Shown piece by piece: positions 9,201 through 17,980 of a DNA stretch of 58,064 nt. The position numbers and the translations under genes were made by a program. Source of the stretch: G020354785 sp964521285 (GTDB lineage Bacteria > Bacteroidota > Bacteroidia > Bacteroidales > UBA10428); contig CAZFQS010000023.1 of the NCBI GenBank assembly GCA_964521285.1, positions 1 to 58,064 of the forward strand. The letters are read 5' to 3'. Position 1 is the first letter of the stretch. Each line of letters begins with the position of its first letter. The notes beneath the pieces are model-generated. The model made no database searches. It was not told where the DNA came from and saw nothing but the letters and a program-made list of their open reading frames with translations.

Positions 9201-9805
9201 ATCATGTTATTGCCATGGGTGAGGATGTAAATATGCTTGTATTGGATACGGAAGTGTATTCAAATACGGGAGGACAAGCCTCCAAAGCTACTCCAATAGG
9301 AGCAGTAGCAAAGTTTGCGGCATCCGGAAAGAAGATCAGGAAAAAGGACCTTGGCGCAATGGCCATAACCTATGGATATGTTTATGTTGCGCAGGTTGCC
9401 ATGGGTGCAAGTCAGAACCAGTACCTTAAAGCTTTAAGAGAAGCCGAAGCATATCCGGGACCATCGGTATTAATAGCTTATTCACCCTGTATTAATCACG
9501 GACTAAGGGCAGGTATGGGCAAATCGCAGGAGGAGCAGAAAAGAGCTGTAGAAGCTGGTTATTGGCATCTTTACAGGTATAATCCCTTACTTGAAAAAGA
9601 AGGAAAGAATCCCTTTGAATTAGACTCTAAAGAACCTGACTGGAGTAAATTCCAGGAATTCCTAAATGGCGAAGTACGTTATACATCACTTACGAAAGCT
9701 TTTCCCATGGAAGCCAAGGAGCTGTTTGCAGCTGCTGAAAAAGATGCCATATGGCGATATAACAGCTATAAGCGTATGGCTTCAATAGACTATTCTGTAA
9801 AATAG
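6260..9805 (+). CDS. nifJ: Pyruvate:ferredoxin (flavodoxin) oxidoreductase
   Basis: The 1181-residue single-chain enzyme has the usual family length. The N-terminal pyrimidine-binding domain starts ITCDGNYAASHIAYMFSE and contains AIYPITPSSTMAEY. The gamma-like domain is near 420-620 (GADGTVGANKNSIKIIG). Two 4Fe-4S motifs follow: CIQCNQCTYVC from residue 692 and CTGCNVCMEVC from residue 748. CAGCGE at about 814 binds the third cluster near thiamine diphosphate, and GDGWAYDIGYGG near 967 is the TPP motif. It oxidises pyruvate to acetyl-CoA and CO2 and reduces ferredoxin or flavodoxin. Its presence points to anaerobic pyruvate metabolism. A -7-like TAATTTTG lies at 6198-6205 without a clear -33 element. 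ruvX and def follow on the same strand. Confidence 0.98.
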   Translation: MNKKNNFITCDGNYAASHIAYMFSEVAAIYPITPSSTMAEYIDEWAANDRKNIFGEIVKVTEMQSEGGASGALHGCLQSGALASTFTASQGLLLMIPNMYKISGELLPGVFHVSARSLAAQALSIFGDHSDVMATRNTGFALLATGSIQEIMDIAGVAHLTAIKSRIPFLHFFDGFRTSHEVQKVEAPANEDMAKLIDYKALQEFRDRALNPEHPVTRGTAQNPDIYFQTREAINRFYDPVADMVEEYMQQITKMTGREYHPFTYYGAEDAENIIMAMGSVTETIREVVDYLINNGKKVGMVAVHLYRPFSSKYLLKAIPDTVKKIAVLDRTKEPGAEGEPLYLDVRNVYYRKKNAPVIVGGRYGLSSKDTTPSMIISVFENLEQPEPKDRFTVGIDDDVTFTSLPLKPEISISAKGTFEGKFYGIGADGTVGANKNSIKIIGDNTDKYAQAYFAYDSKKSGGITTSHLRFGDKLIRSTYLVGTPDFVACHVPSYIDKYDMLRGIKKGGTFLLNSIWSAEETKERLPDTMKKTMAENNINFYTINATEIAEEIGLGSRTNTIMQSAFFKIAKIIPYEDAVAEMKKAIVKTFSRKGEDIVNMNFAAVDRGSEVEKVEVPAEWANIKIKETTDTDDKLPEFVKKVAVPINLLKGDDLKVSAFLNREDGTFPPGTTAYEKRGVAVHVPRWIPELCIQCNQCTYVCPHSCIRPFLLNEKEMKDLPQGTTTLKARGKEFEGLEYRLQVSPLDCTGCNVCMEVCPTKEKALIMETLESQLDEAARWDYMVENVTYKTENLEIDKSVKNSQFAQPLFEFSGACAGCGETPYIKIVTQLFGDRMIVANATGCSSIYGGTAPSTPYCTNKDGKGPAWANSLFEDNAEYGYGIAVGIRKLRERIAIKMERIINDKGSFQNEIKQACKEWIINKDNAQQSKVASAKVLKLLEKEKDPLAKEILELKQYLIKKSVWAIGGDGWAYDIGYGGLDHVIAMGEDVNMLVLDTEVYSNTGGQASKATPIGAVAKFAASGKKIRKKDLGAMAITYGYVYVAQVAMGASQNQYLKALREAEAYPGPSVLIAYSPCINHGLRAGMGKSQEEQKRAVEAGYWHLYRYNPLLEKEGKNPFELDSKEPDWSKFQEFLNGEVRYTSLTKAFPMEAKELFAAAEKDAIWRYNSYKRMASIDYSVK

Positions 9806-9903
9806 AATAGTATTTAAAATGGATGTGATAATTGTAATCCATTTATAGTATTTTAATTCACAGTTTTATTTTTACAGCTTAATTTTATCTAAATTCTGAA
9901 AGT

Positions 9904-10326
9904 TTGGGAAGAGTAATAGCAATTGATTATGGTAAGAAAAGAACAGGTATTGCAGTTACTGATCCGCTCCGGTTAATATCAAATAATCTGGCAACAGTAC
10001 CTTCACAAGAAATTTATGATTTCCTGACCGGGTATTTTTCAGAAGAAGAAGTTGATGTAATAGTGGTAGGTTATCCAAAAAAATTGAACAATGAACCCTC
10101 TGAATCTGTTATTTATATTAATCCATTTATTAAAAAGCTTGAAATACTGTTTCCGGATAAGGAAATAGTATTAATGGACGAAAGATTTACTTCAAAAATA
10201 GCGTTTAGGAGTATGATTGAAGGAGGATTAAAGAAGAAAGAGAGAAGAAATAAAGAACTTATTGATAAAATAAGTGCGAATTTAATTTTGCAATCATATC
10301 TTGATTATAAAAAAAATGTTAAATAA
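9904..10326 (+). CDS. ruvX: RuvX/YqgF family Holliday-junction resolvase-like protein
   Basis: The 140-residue protein has the normal length for RuvX/YqgF. It starts MGRVIAIDYGKKRTGIAVTD, the RNase H-fold first strand with its catalytic Asp, followed by VGYPKK and MDERFTSKIA with the later acidic residues. The start is a TTG at 9904; family alignment requires it, because no ATG lies before the first conserved strand. The family is linked to 16S rRNA 5'-end processing and to Holliday-junction resolution. It lies 11 bases upstream of def and probably forms a unit with it. Confidence 0.93.
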   Translation: MGRVIAIDYGKKRTGIAVTDPLRLISNNLATVPSQEIYDFLTGYFSEEEVDVIVVGYPKKLNNEPSESVIYINPFIKKLEILFPDKEIVLMDERFTSKIAFRSMIEGGLKKKERRNKELIDKISANLILQSYLDYKKNVK

Positions 10327-10337
10327 ATATTGAAATA

Positions 10338-10892
10338 ATGGTCTATCCGATAATGCTTTATGGATCACCGGTTTTAAGAAAGGTGTCAAAAGAAATTGAT
10401 AAAAATTTTAGTGGGTTAAAGACCTTAATTGAAGATATGTTTGATACTATGTATAAGGCTGATGGTATGGGCCTTGCTGCTCCACAGATAGGAAAATCAT
10501 TAAGATTGTTTGTTCTGGATGCTTCATTATTGAAAGAAAGTGATCCCAGCCTGGAGGGTTTTAAAAAGGTTTTTGTTAATCCGTCAGTTATAGAAGAAGA
10601 TGGTGAAGAATGGTCATTTAATGAGGGATGTTTGAGTATACCTTTAATAAGAGAAGATGTTCTGAGAAAGCACAGAATACGGATTCAATATTTTGATGAA
10701 AACTGGAATTACCATGATGATTATTTTGATAGCGTAAAAGCCAGAATAATTCAGCATGAATATGATCATTTGAATGGCATACTTTTTACGGATAAGGTTA
10801 CTCCTTTAAAGAGGAAGTTGTTAAAGAGCAAGCTTATAGAAATTTCCAGAGGTAAGGTAGAAGTAAATTACCTGGTAAAATATCAAAAATAG
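10338..10892 (+). CDS. def: Peptide deformylase
   Basis: The 184-residue protein carries all three deformylase motifs: GMGLAAPQIG (residues 43-52), EGCLSIP with metal ligand Cys98, and QHEYDHLNG with His140, Glu141 and His144. It removes the N-formyl group from the initiator methionine of new proteins and is Fe2+-dependent. Spacing from ruvX is 11 bases, which indicates co-transcription. It converges on the gene behind it with a 30-base gap. Confidence 0.97.
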   Translation: MVYPIMLYGSPVLRKVSKEIDKNFSGLKTLIEDMFDTMYKADGMGLAAPQIGKSLRLFVLDASLLKESDPSLEGFKKVFVNPSVIEEDGEEWSFNEGCLSIPLIREDVLRKHRIRIQYFDENWNYHDDYFDSVKARIIQHEYDHLNGILFTDKVTPLKRKLLKSKLIEISRGKVEVNYLVKYQK

Positions 10893-10922
10893 AAATAATT
10901 AAGTAACAAAGTAATTATCGCT

Positions 10923-11936
10923 CTAATACAGCGGATATTTTTTGAATATTTTATCTGATTTTAATAACAGGTCAATATACTGTGCCCGTTTGTAAACAAA
11001 AGGATCATTAATATTTTTATTGGAAAGTTTCCCGCGAAAATTATCAACTTTTTTATAGTTTTTTGATTCCATCCACGAGTTTAAACCAGAGATTATTGTT
11101 TTTATATATTCAATTTTATTCTTATATATTGTACTAACTACCTGAACACAATTCGCCCCGGCCAAAATCATTTTTGCCACATCAGTACCTGTGAAAATAC
11201 CGGTGCTGCTGCATATGTCTCCCTTTATCTGACCGTATAGAAGTCCTGTAAACCTTAAGCTTAACCTGTTATCTTCGGGCACACTGAGGCTGCTGGGTGC
11301 ATAATGTTCTTCTTTAACCATGTTTATATCGGGCTGAAACAGCCTGTTAAATAATACAAAACCACTGGCACCGGCCTTATCCATATGTGAAATAATGTTT
11401 AGCGGATTTGCATAGAACGGACTTAATTTTACGCTGACCGGTAATTTTACTTTTTCTTTTACAGCCTTTAATACGTCGATCTGGCTTTCGTTTATAGACC
11501 TGCCGTCAGTAGTCATATCTCTTGGAACAAAATAAAAATTAAGTTCAAGTGCATCTACGCCTGTTTTTTCAACAAGTTGAGCATATTCAACCCAGGTCTC
11601 CTTGTAAATTGCATTAAGACTGGCAATAACAGGAATGCTTACACTTTCTTTTACTTTTCTGAGATTGAGTAAATGCTCTTCAGGTCCGGCATGCTCAATA
11701 ACAGGGAAAAGACTTACCATTTCTGCATGTCTCTCATCGTATTCATGCAGCTCATCTTCCATTTGCGCCCTTTCCAGCTGTATTTGTTCTTCAAACAAAG
11801 ATTTATATACTATAGCTGCAGCGCCAAATTCTTCAGCTTTTTTTATATTGTTAATATCTGCAACAAGATTACTTGCACCAATAATTACTGGATTTTTTAA
11901 CTCAATTCCCAGGTATTTGGTTTTTAGATCAGCCAT
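10923..11936 (-). CDS. Dihydroorotate dehydrogenase-like FMN protein
   Basis: The 337-residue TIM-barrel protein starts MADLKTKYLGIELKNPVIIG, as class I DHODHs and the dihydropyrimidine dehydrogenase barrel do. It keeps IPVIASLNA, LELNFYF and a VKLSPFY segment (phosphate/FMN-side strand with Lys). At the substrate site it reads LNFYFVPRDM where pyrD enzymes have an NISCPN-like motif, so orotate chemistry is doubtful. Close relatives are widespread in Bacteroidetes as DHODH-like proteins of unknown substrate. It should not be taken as the pyrD of this genome. It is transcribed towards def and separate from it. Confidence 0.8.
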   Translation of the reverse strand: MADLKTKYLGIELKNPVIIGASNLVADINNIKKAEEFGAAAIVYKSLFEEQIQLERAQMEDELHEYDERHAEMVSLFPVIEHAGPEEHLLNLRKVKESVSIPVIASLNAIYKETWVEYAQLVEKTGVDALELNFYFVPRDMTTDGRSINESQIDVLKAVKEKVKLPVSVKLSPFYANPLNIISHMDKAGASGFVLFNRLFQPDINMVKEEHYAPSSLSVPEDNRLSLRFTGLLYGQIKGDICSSTGIFTGTDVAKMILAGANCVQVVSTIYKNKIEYIKTIISGLNSWMESKNYKKVDNFRGKLSNKNINDPFVYKRAQYIDLLLKSDKIFKKYPLY

Positions 11937-12135
11937 TGGTTTCGTTTTTAATTAATATAATGGTTATTACTAATAATTTATCTTAATTTCCAGTTACCAA
12001 ATGATATTTATAAGATCAGTTTTTCCTGAAATAACAGTATTCTTTTAGTTATGAATTAAAAGCTTAAAGTTAAAAACTTAATATCAATTTTCTCCATGTT
12101 TTTGAACATTTAAGATTAGTATTATTACATACTGA

Positions 12136-14274
12136 ATGAACAGCATTCACGAATTTAGAAAAATTCCTTTTGTCCGGCTGATTATTCCATTGATTCTTGG
12201 ATTAATAACTGGATTTTATTTTAAAATATCATTATGTCTCATTGTTACCATTGCCTGCTTGCTTGTTATATATTTCATAATTATTTTATTTATAAATAAT
12301 TTATCAGAGAGATATGAATTCAGACTGGCATTTGGTATATGTGTTAATATATTCATTATTGTCTCAGGTATTCTTCTAATTAAATCAAAGTCAGATTACC
12401 AGGAAAATATTTCAGCTGCGATTAAGAGTTCTGAATACTATTTGTGTAAGCTTATCAATCAGCCTGAACAGAAATCCGGAACCATCAAAGTATTATTGAG
12501 GATTATTGGATATAAAGATTCTGATTCCTGGTATAAATGCAAAACAAATATTATCGCATATTTTCAGAAAGATAATAATGCGAAAACATTATCGAGCGGG
12601 AATATTATTGTATTAAAAAGCAGACTCCGTAAAATATACAATTCCAAAAATCCTTGTGAGTTTGATTATAAGAAATTATTGAAACATAAAGGTATAAGAT
12701 ACCAGTCTTATATTAAAACAGGGACATGGCAAACAGTTGGGCAACGCGATGACCTTATAACATTTGCAATTAAATTAAGGAATAAACTTCTTAATTTATA
12801 CAAAAAATATGGAATCAATGACAGTGAATTTGCTGTTCTATCAGCCTTTACTTTGGGGTATAAAGATGAACTTAATCCTGAAATCAGGCATGCTTTTATT
12901 TCAGCTGGCGCAATGCATTTTCTGGCAGTTTCAGGCTTGCATGTAGGTATAATTTTTTATGTCCTGAATAATTTATTTAAGTTTTGCGGTAGGACAAAGT
13001 ACGGCAAAAATATTAAGTTAATTCTTATAGTAATAATACTTTGGTTTTATGCCTTGTTAACAGGTCTGTCTTCATCCGTTATCAGGGCATCTGCCATGTT
13101 TACTCTTATTCAGGCCGGTATATCGTTGAACAGAACAATTAATATTTACAATATTGTTGCCTTTGCAGCATTTTCAATTCTATTGTGCCATCCATTGGAA
13201 ATATACGATACAGGATTTCAATTATCATTTCTCGCCGTATTAAGTATAATTTTTTTTCAACCCTTCTTTTACAAATTGCTAATTTTTAAAAACCGGATAT
13301 TAGATAAGATATGGATGTTGTTTACCGTTTCTGTATCAGCGCAGTTAGGTGTTTTTCCGATTATTATATATTATTTTCATCACTTTTCAGTTTATTTCTG
13401 GCTATCAAATATTTTGATAGTATTTCCTCTGGCATTATCAATATATCTGGCAATATTGCTATTTATTTTTTATCCGGTGAACCAGATAGCTTTAATAATA
13501 GCTGCGATTCTTGATCTTATTTTAAGAATTATTAATTTTTTAATTATGGCTATTGAGAAATTACCTGGCTCAATGATTGAAAATATTTATAATAATTCTT
13601 CAGAAACTTTACTGCTTTATATACTTATTATTTCAATAAGTACATTTATAATATTAAAGAACAGGAACTATTTGCCCGTATCCTTAATTTGTTTAATATG
13701 TTTTCTGTCCGTAAATTTTCTTAGAACCTGTAAAATATACAAACAAAAAAAAATTATAGTTTTTAATATAAATAAATATACTGCAATCAACTTTATTAAT
13801 AGCAGGAATAACTACTTATTAACTGATCTTAACCCGGAGAAGGACAGGAGAATATTATTAAATGCAGTTCAAAATTCCTGGCTGAAGTATGGGGTAAATG
13901 ACATAAGCAAGGTAATTGATATTGGCTCCTCTGCAGGTAATAAGATGATTTTTGATAATACTGCAGAATTGCATATAAAGCAACTATTTAATAATATGTT
14001 TATAGGCTTCAGGGATAAAAAGTTACTGATATTGTATAATTCTGACCTTTTTAAATATACAAGTAATAAAAAGTACAGACTAGACTACTTAATTATTGGC
14101 AATAATCTACAGTGTCATATAAAGACCATGACAAATTTGTTTGACATTGATAAAATAGTCATTGATTCATCAAATGATTTTCGGACAAGGCAATTCTGGG
14201 AAAAGGAGTGCAAAGAATATGGAATTAACTGTAATATTATTTCGGTTGAGGGTGCTCTTGAAATAGAGTTGTAA
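12136..14274 (+). CDS. ComEC/Rec2-like DNA uptake channel protein
   Basis: The 712-residue polytopic membrane protein has two or three hydrophobic segments at the N-terminus (residues 15-95), then a soluble DUF4131/OB-like part (about 110-205). The Competence core follows, with HFLAVSGLHVGIIFYVL near 260-275 and many membrane helices to about residue 535. ComEC carries single-stranded DNA across the inner membrane during natural transformation. The last 170 residues occupy the place of the metallo-beta-lactamase domain but show no HxHxDH motif, so nuclease activity is probably absent. The gene stands alone, with no comEA or comF beside it. Confidence 0.85.
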   Translation: MNSIHEFRKIPFVRLIIPLILGLITGFYFKISLCLIVTIACLLVIYFIIILFINNLSERYEFRLAFGICVNIFIIVSGILLIKSKSDYQENISAAIKSSEYYLCKLINQPEQKSGTIKVLLRIIGYKDSDSWYKCKTNIIAYFQKDNNAKTLSSGNIIVLKSRLRKIYNSKNPCEFDYKKLLKHKGIRYQSYIKTGTWQTVGQRDDLITFAIKLRNKLLNLYKKYGINDSEFAVLSAFTLGYKDELNPEIRHAFISAGAMHFLAVSGLHVGIIFYVLNNLFKFCGRTKYGKNIKLILIVIILWFYALLTGLSSSVIRASAMFTLIQAGISLNRTINIYNIVAFAAFSILLCHPLEIYDTGFQLSFLAVLSIIFFQPFFYKLLIFKNRILDKIWMLFTVSVSAQLGVFPIIIYYFHHFSVYFWLSNILIVFPLALSIYLAILLFIFYPVNQIALIIAAILDLILRIINFLIMAIEKLPGSMIENIYNNSSETLLLYILIISISTFIILKNRNYLPVSLICLICFLSVNFLRTCKIYKQKKIIVFNINKYTAINFINSRNNYLLTDLNPEKDRRILLNAVQNSWLKYGVNDISKVIDIGSSAGNKMIFDNTAELHIKQLFNNMFIGFRDKKLLILYNSDLFKYTSNKKYRLDYLIIGNNLQCHIKTMTNLFDIDKIVIDSSNDFRTRQFWEKECKEYGINCNIISVEGALEIEL

Positions 14275-14428
14275 AGAGAAATGTAAAGGAAATGACGGGT
14301 CAGGGTGAAAATTATAAGAACTATGTACTTTGTTTAAAAAGCATGCAAAAATTTAATCAAAGTAGTAGATTTTTTGTAAGAATATGCCTTACTTTGTCAA
14401 AATATTTCAGTATAAGTAAATTATTAAA

Positions 14429-15769
14429 ATGAGAATTATTGTTGCAGGAGCAGGGGAAGTTGGTTCTCATTTAGCAAAGATGTTAAGTCAGGAAAATCAT
14501 GATATTGTTCTGATTGATCCTGACGAGGAGAAACTAAAACAAATTGGAGCCAATCTTGATGTGCTTACAAGGACAGGTTCAGCTACATCGATCAGTCTGC
14601 TTATAGATTCCGATGTTAAACGTGCTGATTTGTTTATTGCTGTAGCAACATCAGAAGAAACTAATATTACAGCCTCAATATTAAGTAAAAAGTTAGGGGC
14701 AAAAAAAACAATAGCCAGAATTGATAATCAGGAATATCTTTTTCCAAAATACAGGGATCATTTTACCAGTCTGGGGATTGATTATATGATTTATCCTGAA
14801 ATGCTAGCTTCCAAGGAAGTTGTTGGATTATTGGAGCAAACAGGAACTACCACTATATTTGACTTTTCAGGGGGCAAATTAACATTATTTGCTATTAAGC
14901 TTGAAGAAGATGCGCCAATAATAAATAAATCCATAATTGAGACCACACAGGGAATTGATTATCAAAATTACAGGGTTGTTGCAATAACCAGGAACGGGGA
15001 GACAATTATTCCCAGAGGTGAAGATAAATTCCTGGTGGGTGATATGATATATGTAATAAGTAACCAGACCGGCATTCCGGGTTTGATGGAGTTTTCAGGG
15101 AAGAAGAAATATGATATTCATAATATTATGATTCTTGGTGGTAGCAGGATTGGAATGCTTACTTCTAAAGAACTTGGTAGTCAGCATAATGTAAAATTAA
15201 TAGAGATTGACAGAGAAAAGAGCTACCGGCTCTCAAATTATTTAAATAATGCACTTGTTATTAATGGCGATGGCAGAGATATGAACCTGTTGATTGAGGA
15301 AGGCATAAAAAATATGGATGCTTTTATCGCTGTTACAGGGGATTCTGAGACAAATATATTGTCATGTGTATTGGCTAAAAATATGGGAGTTAAAAAAACC
15401 ATTGCTGAGGTTGAAAATATGGACTATATTACCCTTGCGGAAAATATGGGAATTGATACAATTATTAACAAAAAATTGGTTACTGCCAGCCGAATCTTCC
15501 ATTTTACTACAAATGAAGCAGTAACTTCTATTAAATATCTGACAGGTACAGACGCTGAGGTACTGGAATTCGTAGTTAATCAAGATTCAAAGATTACCAA
15601 GGGGGCATTAAACCAGATTGATTTTCCTGAAGATTCAATTATTGGAGGTGTAATAAGGGATAAATCAAGTTTTATAGCAAATGGATATACCATTATTAAG
15701 CCCAATGACAGGGTTGTTGTTTTCGCGTTACCTTCCGCTATTAATAAGGTAGGGAAGTTCTTTAATTAA
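14429..15769 (+). CDS. trkA: Trk potassium uptake NAD-binding protein TrkA
   Basis: The 446-residue protein has the tandem RCK arrangement. RCK_N 1 starts with the Rossmann motif VAGAGEVGSHLA (residues 4-15), and its RCK_C follows near 145-225. RCK_N 2 starts MILGGSRIGMLTSKELG near 235, and the second RCK_C runs to the C-terminus. It is the cytosolic regulatory subunit that binds NAD(H) or ATP and gates the TrkH channel. trkH follows after 8 bases, so the two form an operon. Confidence 0.96.
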   Translation: MRIIVAGAGEVGSHLAKMLSQENHDIVLIDPDEEKLKQIGANLDVLTRTGSATSISLLIDSDVKRADLFIAVATSEETNITASILSKKLGAKKTIARIDNQEYLFPKYRDHFTSLGIDYMIYPEMLASKEVVGLLEQTGTTTIFDFSGGKLTLFAIKLEEDAPIINKSIIETTQGIDYQNYRVVAITRNGETIIPRGEDKFLVGDMIYVISNQTGIPGLMEFSGKKKYDIHNIMILGGSRIGMLTSKELGSQHNVKLIEIDREKSYRLSNYLNNALVINGDGRDMNLLIEEGIKNMDAFIAVTGDSETNILSCVLAKNMGVKKTIAEVENMDYITLAENMGIDTIINKKLVTASRIFHFTTNEAVTSIKYLTGTDAEVLEFVVNQDSKITKGALNQIDFPEDSIIGGVIRDKSSFIANGYTIIKPNDRVVVFALPSAINKVGKFFN

Positions 15770-15777
15770 TATCCTGT

Positions 15778-17232
15778 ATGATAAATTTCAAAGTTGTTGG
15801 CTATATACTTGGCGTATTATTGATTATTGAAGCCTTTTTTATGATGTTGTCAGTCTCTGTTTCCTTAATGTATGGAGAGCCTGACTATAAGTATATATTA
15901 TTTTCTTCCTTCATTGCACTGGCTATTGGGTTATTACTGTTTTTTATTTTCAAGACATCGGATAAAAATCTGGGTAAAAGGGAAGGATATATTATTGTTA
16001 GCCTTGGATGGCTAGTATTTTCTCTATTTGGGGCTATTCCTTTTTACATTTCTACGGCAATCCCTTCTTATACAGATGCATTCTTTGAAACAATATCAGG
16101 ATTTACAACTACAGGGGCATCAATTCTGAGGCCCGAAGAATACAGCCTGATATCGCACGGACTGATGTTCTGGAGAAGCCTTATACAGTGGCTTGGGGGT
16201 ATGGGCATAATAGTATTATCATTATCAATATTACCAATTTTAGGCATCGGAGGGATGCAGTTATTTATTGCCGAGGTGCCCGGACCTGCACCTGATAAAC
16301 TTCACCCCAGGATTAAAGAGACCGCAAAAAGACTGTGGGGTATCTATTTTATTTTTACATTATCAGAAATGGTGTTATTAGTGCTGGGCGGGATGAGTTT
16401 TTTTGATGCCATCTGTCATTCATTCACAACCATGGCTACTGGCGGATACTCTACAAAGCCCGATAGCATTGCTTATTTTTCTTCCCCCTATATACAATAT
16501 GTAATTATTGTTTTTATGTTTCTGGCAGGAACAAATTTCACTCTTTCTTATTTAGCCATGCATTTTAGATTAAAACAGGTTATAAATAATGAAGAGTTTA
16601 GATTCTACCTTTTCTTTATTTTTTTATTCGCAATAATAATAACCTTTATACTGAGATTTACAAGTGATATTACGTTGGAGAGTTCCTTCAGGCATGCTTT
16701 ATTTCAGGTTGTTTCCATACTCACAACAACGGGTTATACAACAACTAATTATTTGAAGTGGGTGCCCATAGGCATAACATTAATTTTTCTTTTAATGTTT
16801 TTTGGTGGTTCGGCAGGTTCTACAGGAGGCAGCATTAAGATAGTAAGGGTGGTACTGTTATTAAAGAATAGTATTCTGGAATTAAAGCGATTAGTACATC
16901 CCAGTGCCGTAATTCCGGTAAGGTTAAATTCACAGGCTGTCTCATCACAGATAGTAACCAATGTTTTGGCTTTCGTATCATTTTATATACTTACTGTTAT
17001 GATTAGTACAGGAGTTATATCTGCAATGGGATATGATCTTGAGTCGTCTTTGGGTGCTGTGGCTGCAACTCTTGGAAATATCGGCCCGGGGATAGGAGCA
17101 GTGGGCCCGATTGAAAATTATGCGCACATTCCTGTATTTGGAAAGTGGTTTTTGTCTTTTTTGATGCTTATTGGAAGGTTAGAATTGTTTACTGTGCTGA
17201 TTCTGTTTGCCCCAAGCTTTTGGAAAAAATAA
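15778..17232 (+). CDS. trkH: Trk potassium uptake channel TrkH
   Basis: The 484-residue integral membrane protein has about ten helices and four pore-loop repeats, recognisable by FTTTGAS (near 117), FTTMATGGYST, TTTGYTT and TLGNIGPG. WLGGMGIIVL is also typical of TrkH. It conducts K+ across the inner membrane under control of TrkA, encoded just upstream. It ends 5 bases from the stop of the convergent yciO-like gene; no clear terminator fits between them. Confidence 0.96.
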   Translation: MINFKVVGYILGVLLIIEAFFMMLSVSVSLMYGEPDYKYILFSSFIALAIGLLLFFIFKTSDKNLGKREGYIIVSLGWLVFSLFGAIPFYISTAIPSYTDAFFETISGFTTTGASILRPEEYSLISHGLMFWRSLIQWLGGMGIIVLSLSILPILGIGGMQLFIAEVPGPAPDKLHPRIKETAKRLWGIYFIFTLSEMVLLVLGGMSFFDAICHSFTTMATGGYSTKPDSIAYFSSPYIQYVIIVFMFLAGTNFTLSYLAMHFRLKQVINNEEFRFYLFFIFLFAIIITFILRFTSDITLESSFRHALFQVVSILTTTGYTTTNYLKWVPIGITLIFLLMFFGGSAGSTGGSIKIVRVVLLLKNSILELKRLVHPSAVIPVRLNSQAVSSQIVTNVLAFVSFYILTVMISTGVISAMGYDLESSLGAVAATLGNIGPGIGAVGPIENYAHIPVFGKWFLSFLMLIGRLELFTVLILFAPSFWKK

Positions 17233-17237
17233 CTGTA

Positions 17238-17849
17238 CTATTCAAAAATACCAATACCCTTTCTTAATACTTCAGGTTCTCCTTTAGTACAATCAATTAC
17301 AGTTGAAGGCTCATTGTTACAATAACCTCCATTTATCACTGCATCTACTGTATTTTTATATTGTTCATATATCAATTCAGGGTCAGTTGTATAATCAAGT
17401 AGTTCATCCTCATCATGAATAGAAGATGTAAGTAAAGGATTCCCCAATTCCTTAACAATTTGACGAATAATATTATTATCAGGTATTCTTATACCGATTG
17501 TCTTTTTTCTGCCCCTGAATATTCTGGGAATTTTGTTGTTAGCTTCCAATATAAATGTATAAGGGCCCGGAAGGTAAAATTTCATTAATTTAAATATGCT
17601 GTTACTTACATGTCGTGCATAATCTGATAAATGACTCAAATCATGAAAAATAATAGAGAAATTCGCTTTTTCAATTTTTACTCCTTTAATTTTTGCAACT
17701 TTTTCGACGGCCTTCTGATTGAATAAATCGCAACCCAATCCATAAACTGTATCTGTTGGATAAATTATTACGCCTCCTTGTTTCAGGATTTCGACAAGCC
17801 TTGAAATTTGTCTTTGGCTCGGATTTTCGGGATGTATTTTAAGCAGCAT
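17238..17849 (-). CDS. YciO/YrdC/Sua5 family protein
   Basis: The 203-residue protein consists of one YrdC domain: GGVIIYPTDTVYGLGCDL (residues 26-43), AKIKG, the SIIFHDLSHLSDYA segment, YLPGPYTFIL, and PSTVIDCTKGEPEVLRKG near the end. YrdC/TsaC proteins make threonylcarbamoyl-AMP for the tRNA t6A modification. Length and the HDLSHLSDYA segment fit the YciO branch better, and the KxR/SxN residues of TsaC are not clearly conserved. YciO function in t6A formation is weak or unproven, so the role stays open. It is convergent with trkH. Confidence 0.85.
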   Translation of the reverse strand: MLLKIHPENPSQRQISRLVEILKQGGVIIYPTDTVYGLGCDLFNQKAVEKVAKIKGVKIEKANFSIIFHDLSHLSDYARHVSNSIFKLMKFYLPGPYTFILEANNKIPRIFRGRKKTIGIRIPDNNIIRQIVKELGNPLLTSSIHDEDELLDYTTDPELIYEQYKNTVDAVINGGYCNNEPSTVIDCTKGEPEVLRKGIGIFE

Positions 17850-17980
17850 ATTTGTGATTTAATTTAAATGTATTAATAAGTAAAATTAGGTAAAATTTAT
17901 AAGTTTTTATTTTAATTTTGAATAGTAATTGAATTAAATTTATTCAATAAGAATTATATAAAACATTAATATTATTGATT

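Noticed and set aside
10923..11936. Assignment of the DHODH-like gene as pyrD
   Set aside because: The substrate-binding motif of dihydroorotate dehydrogenases is not conserved, so only the fold is claimed.
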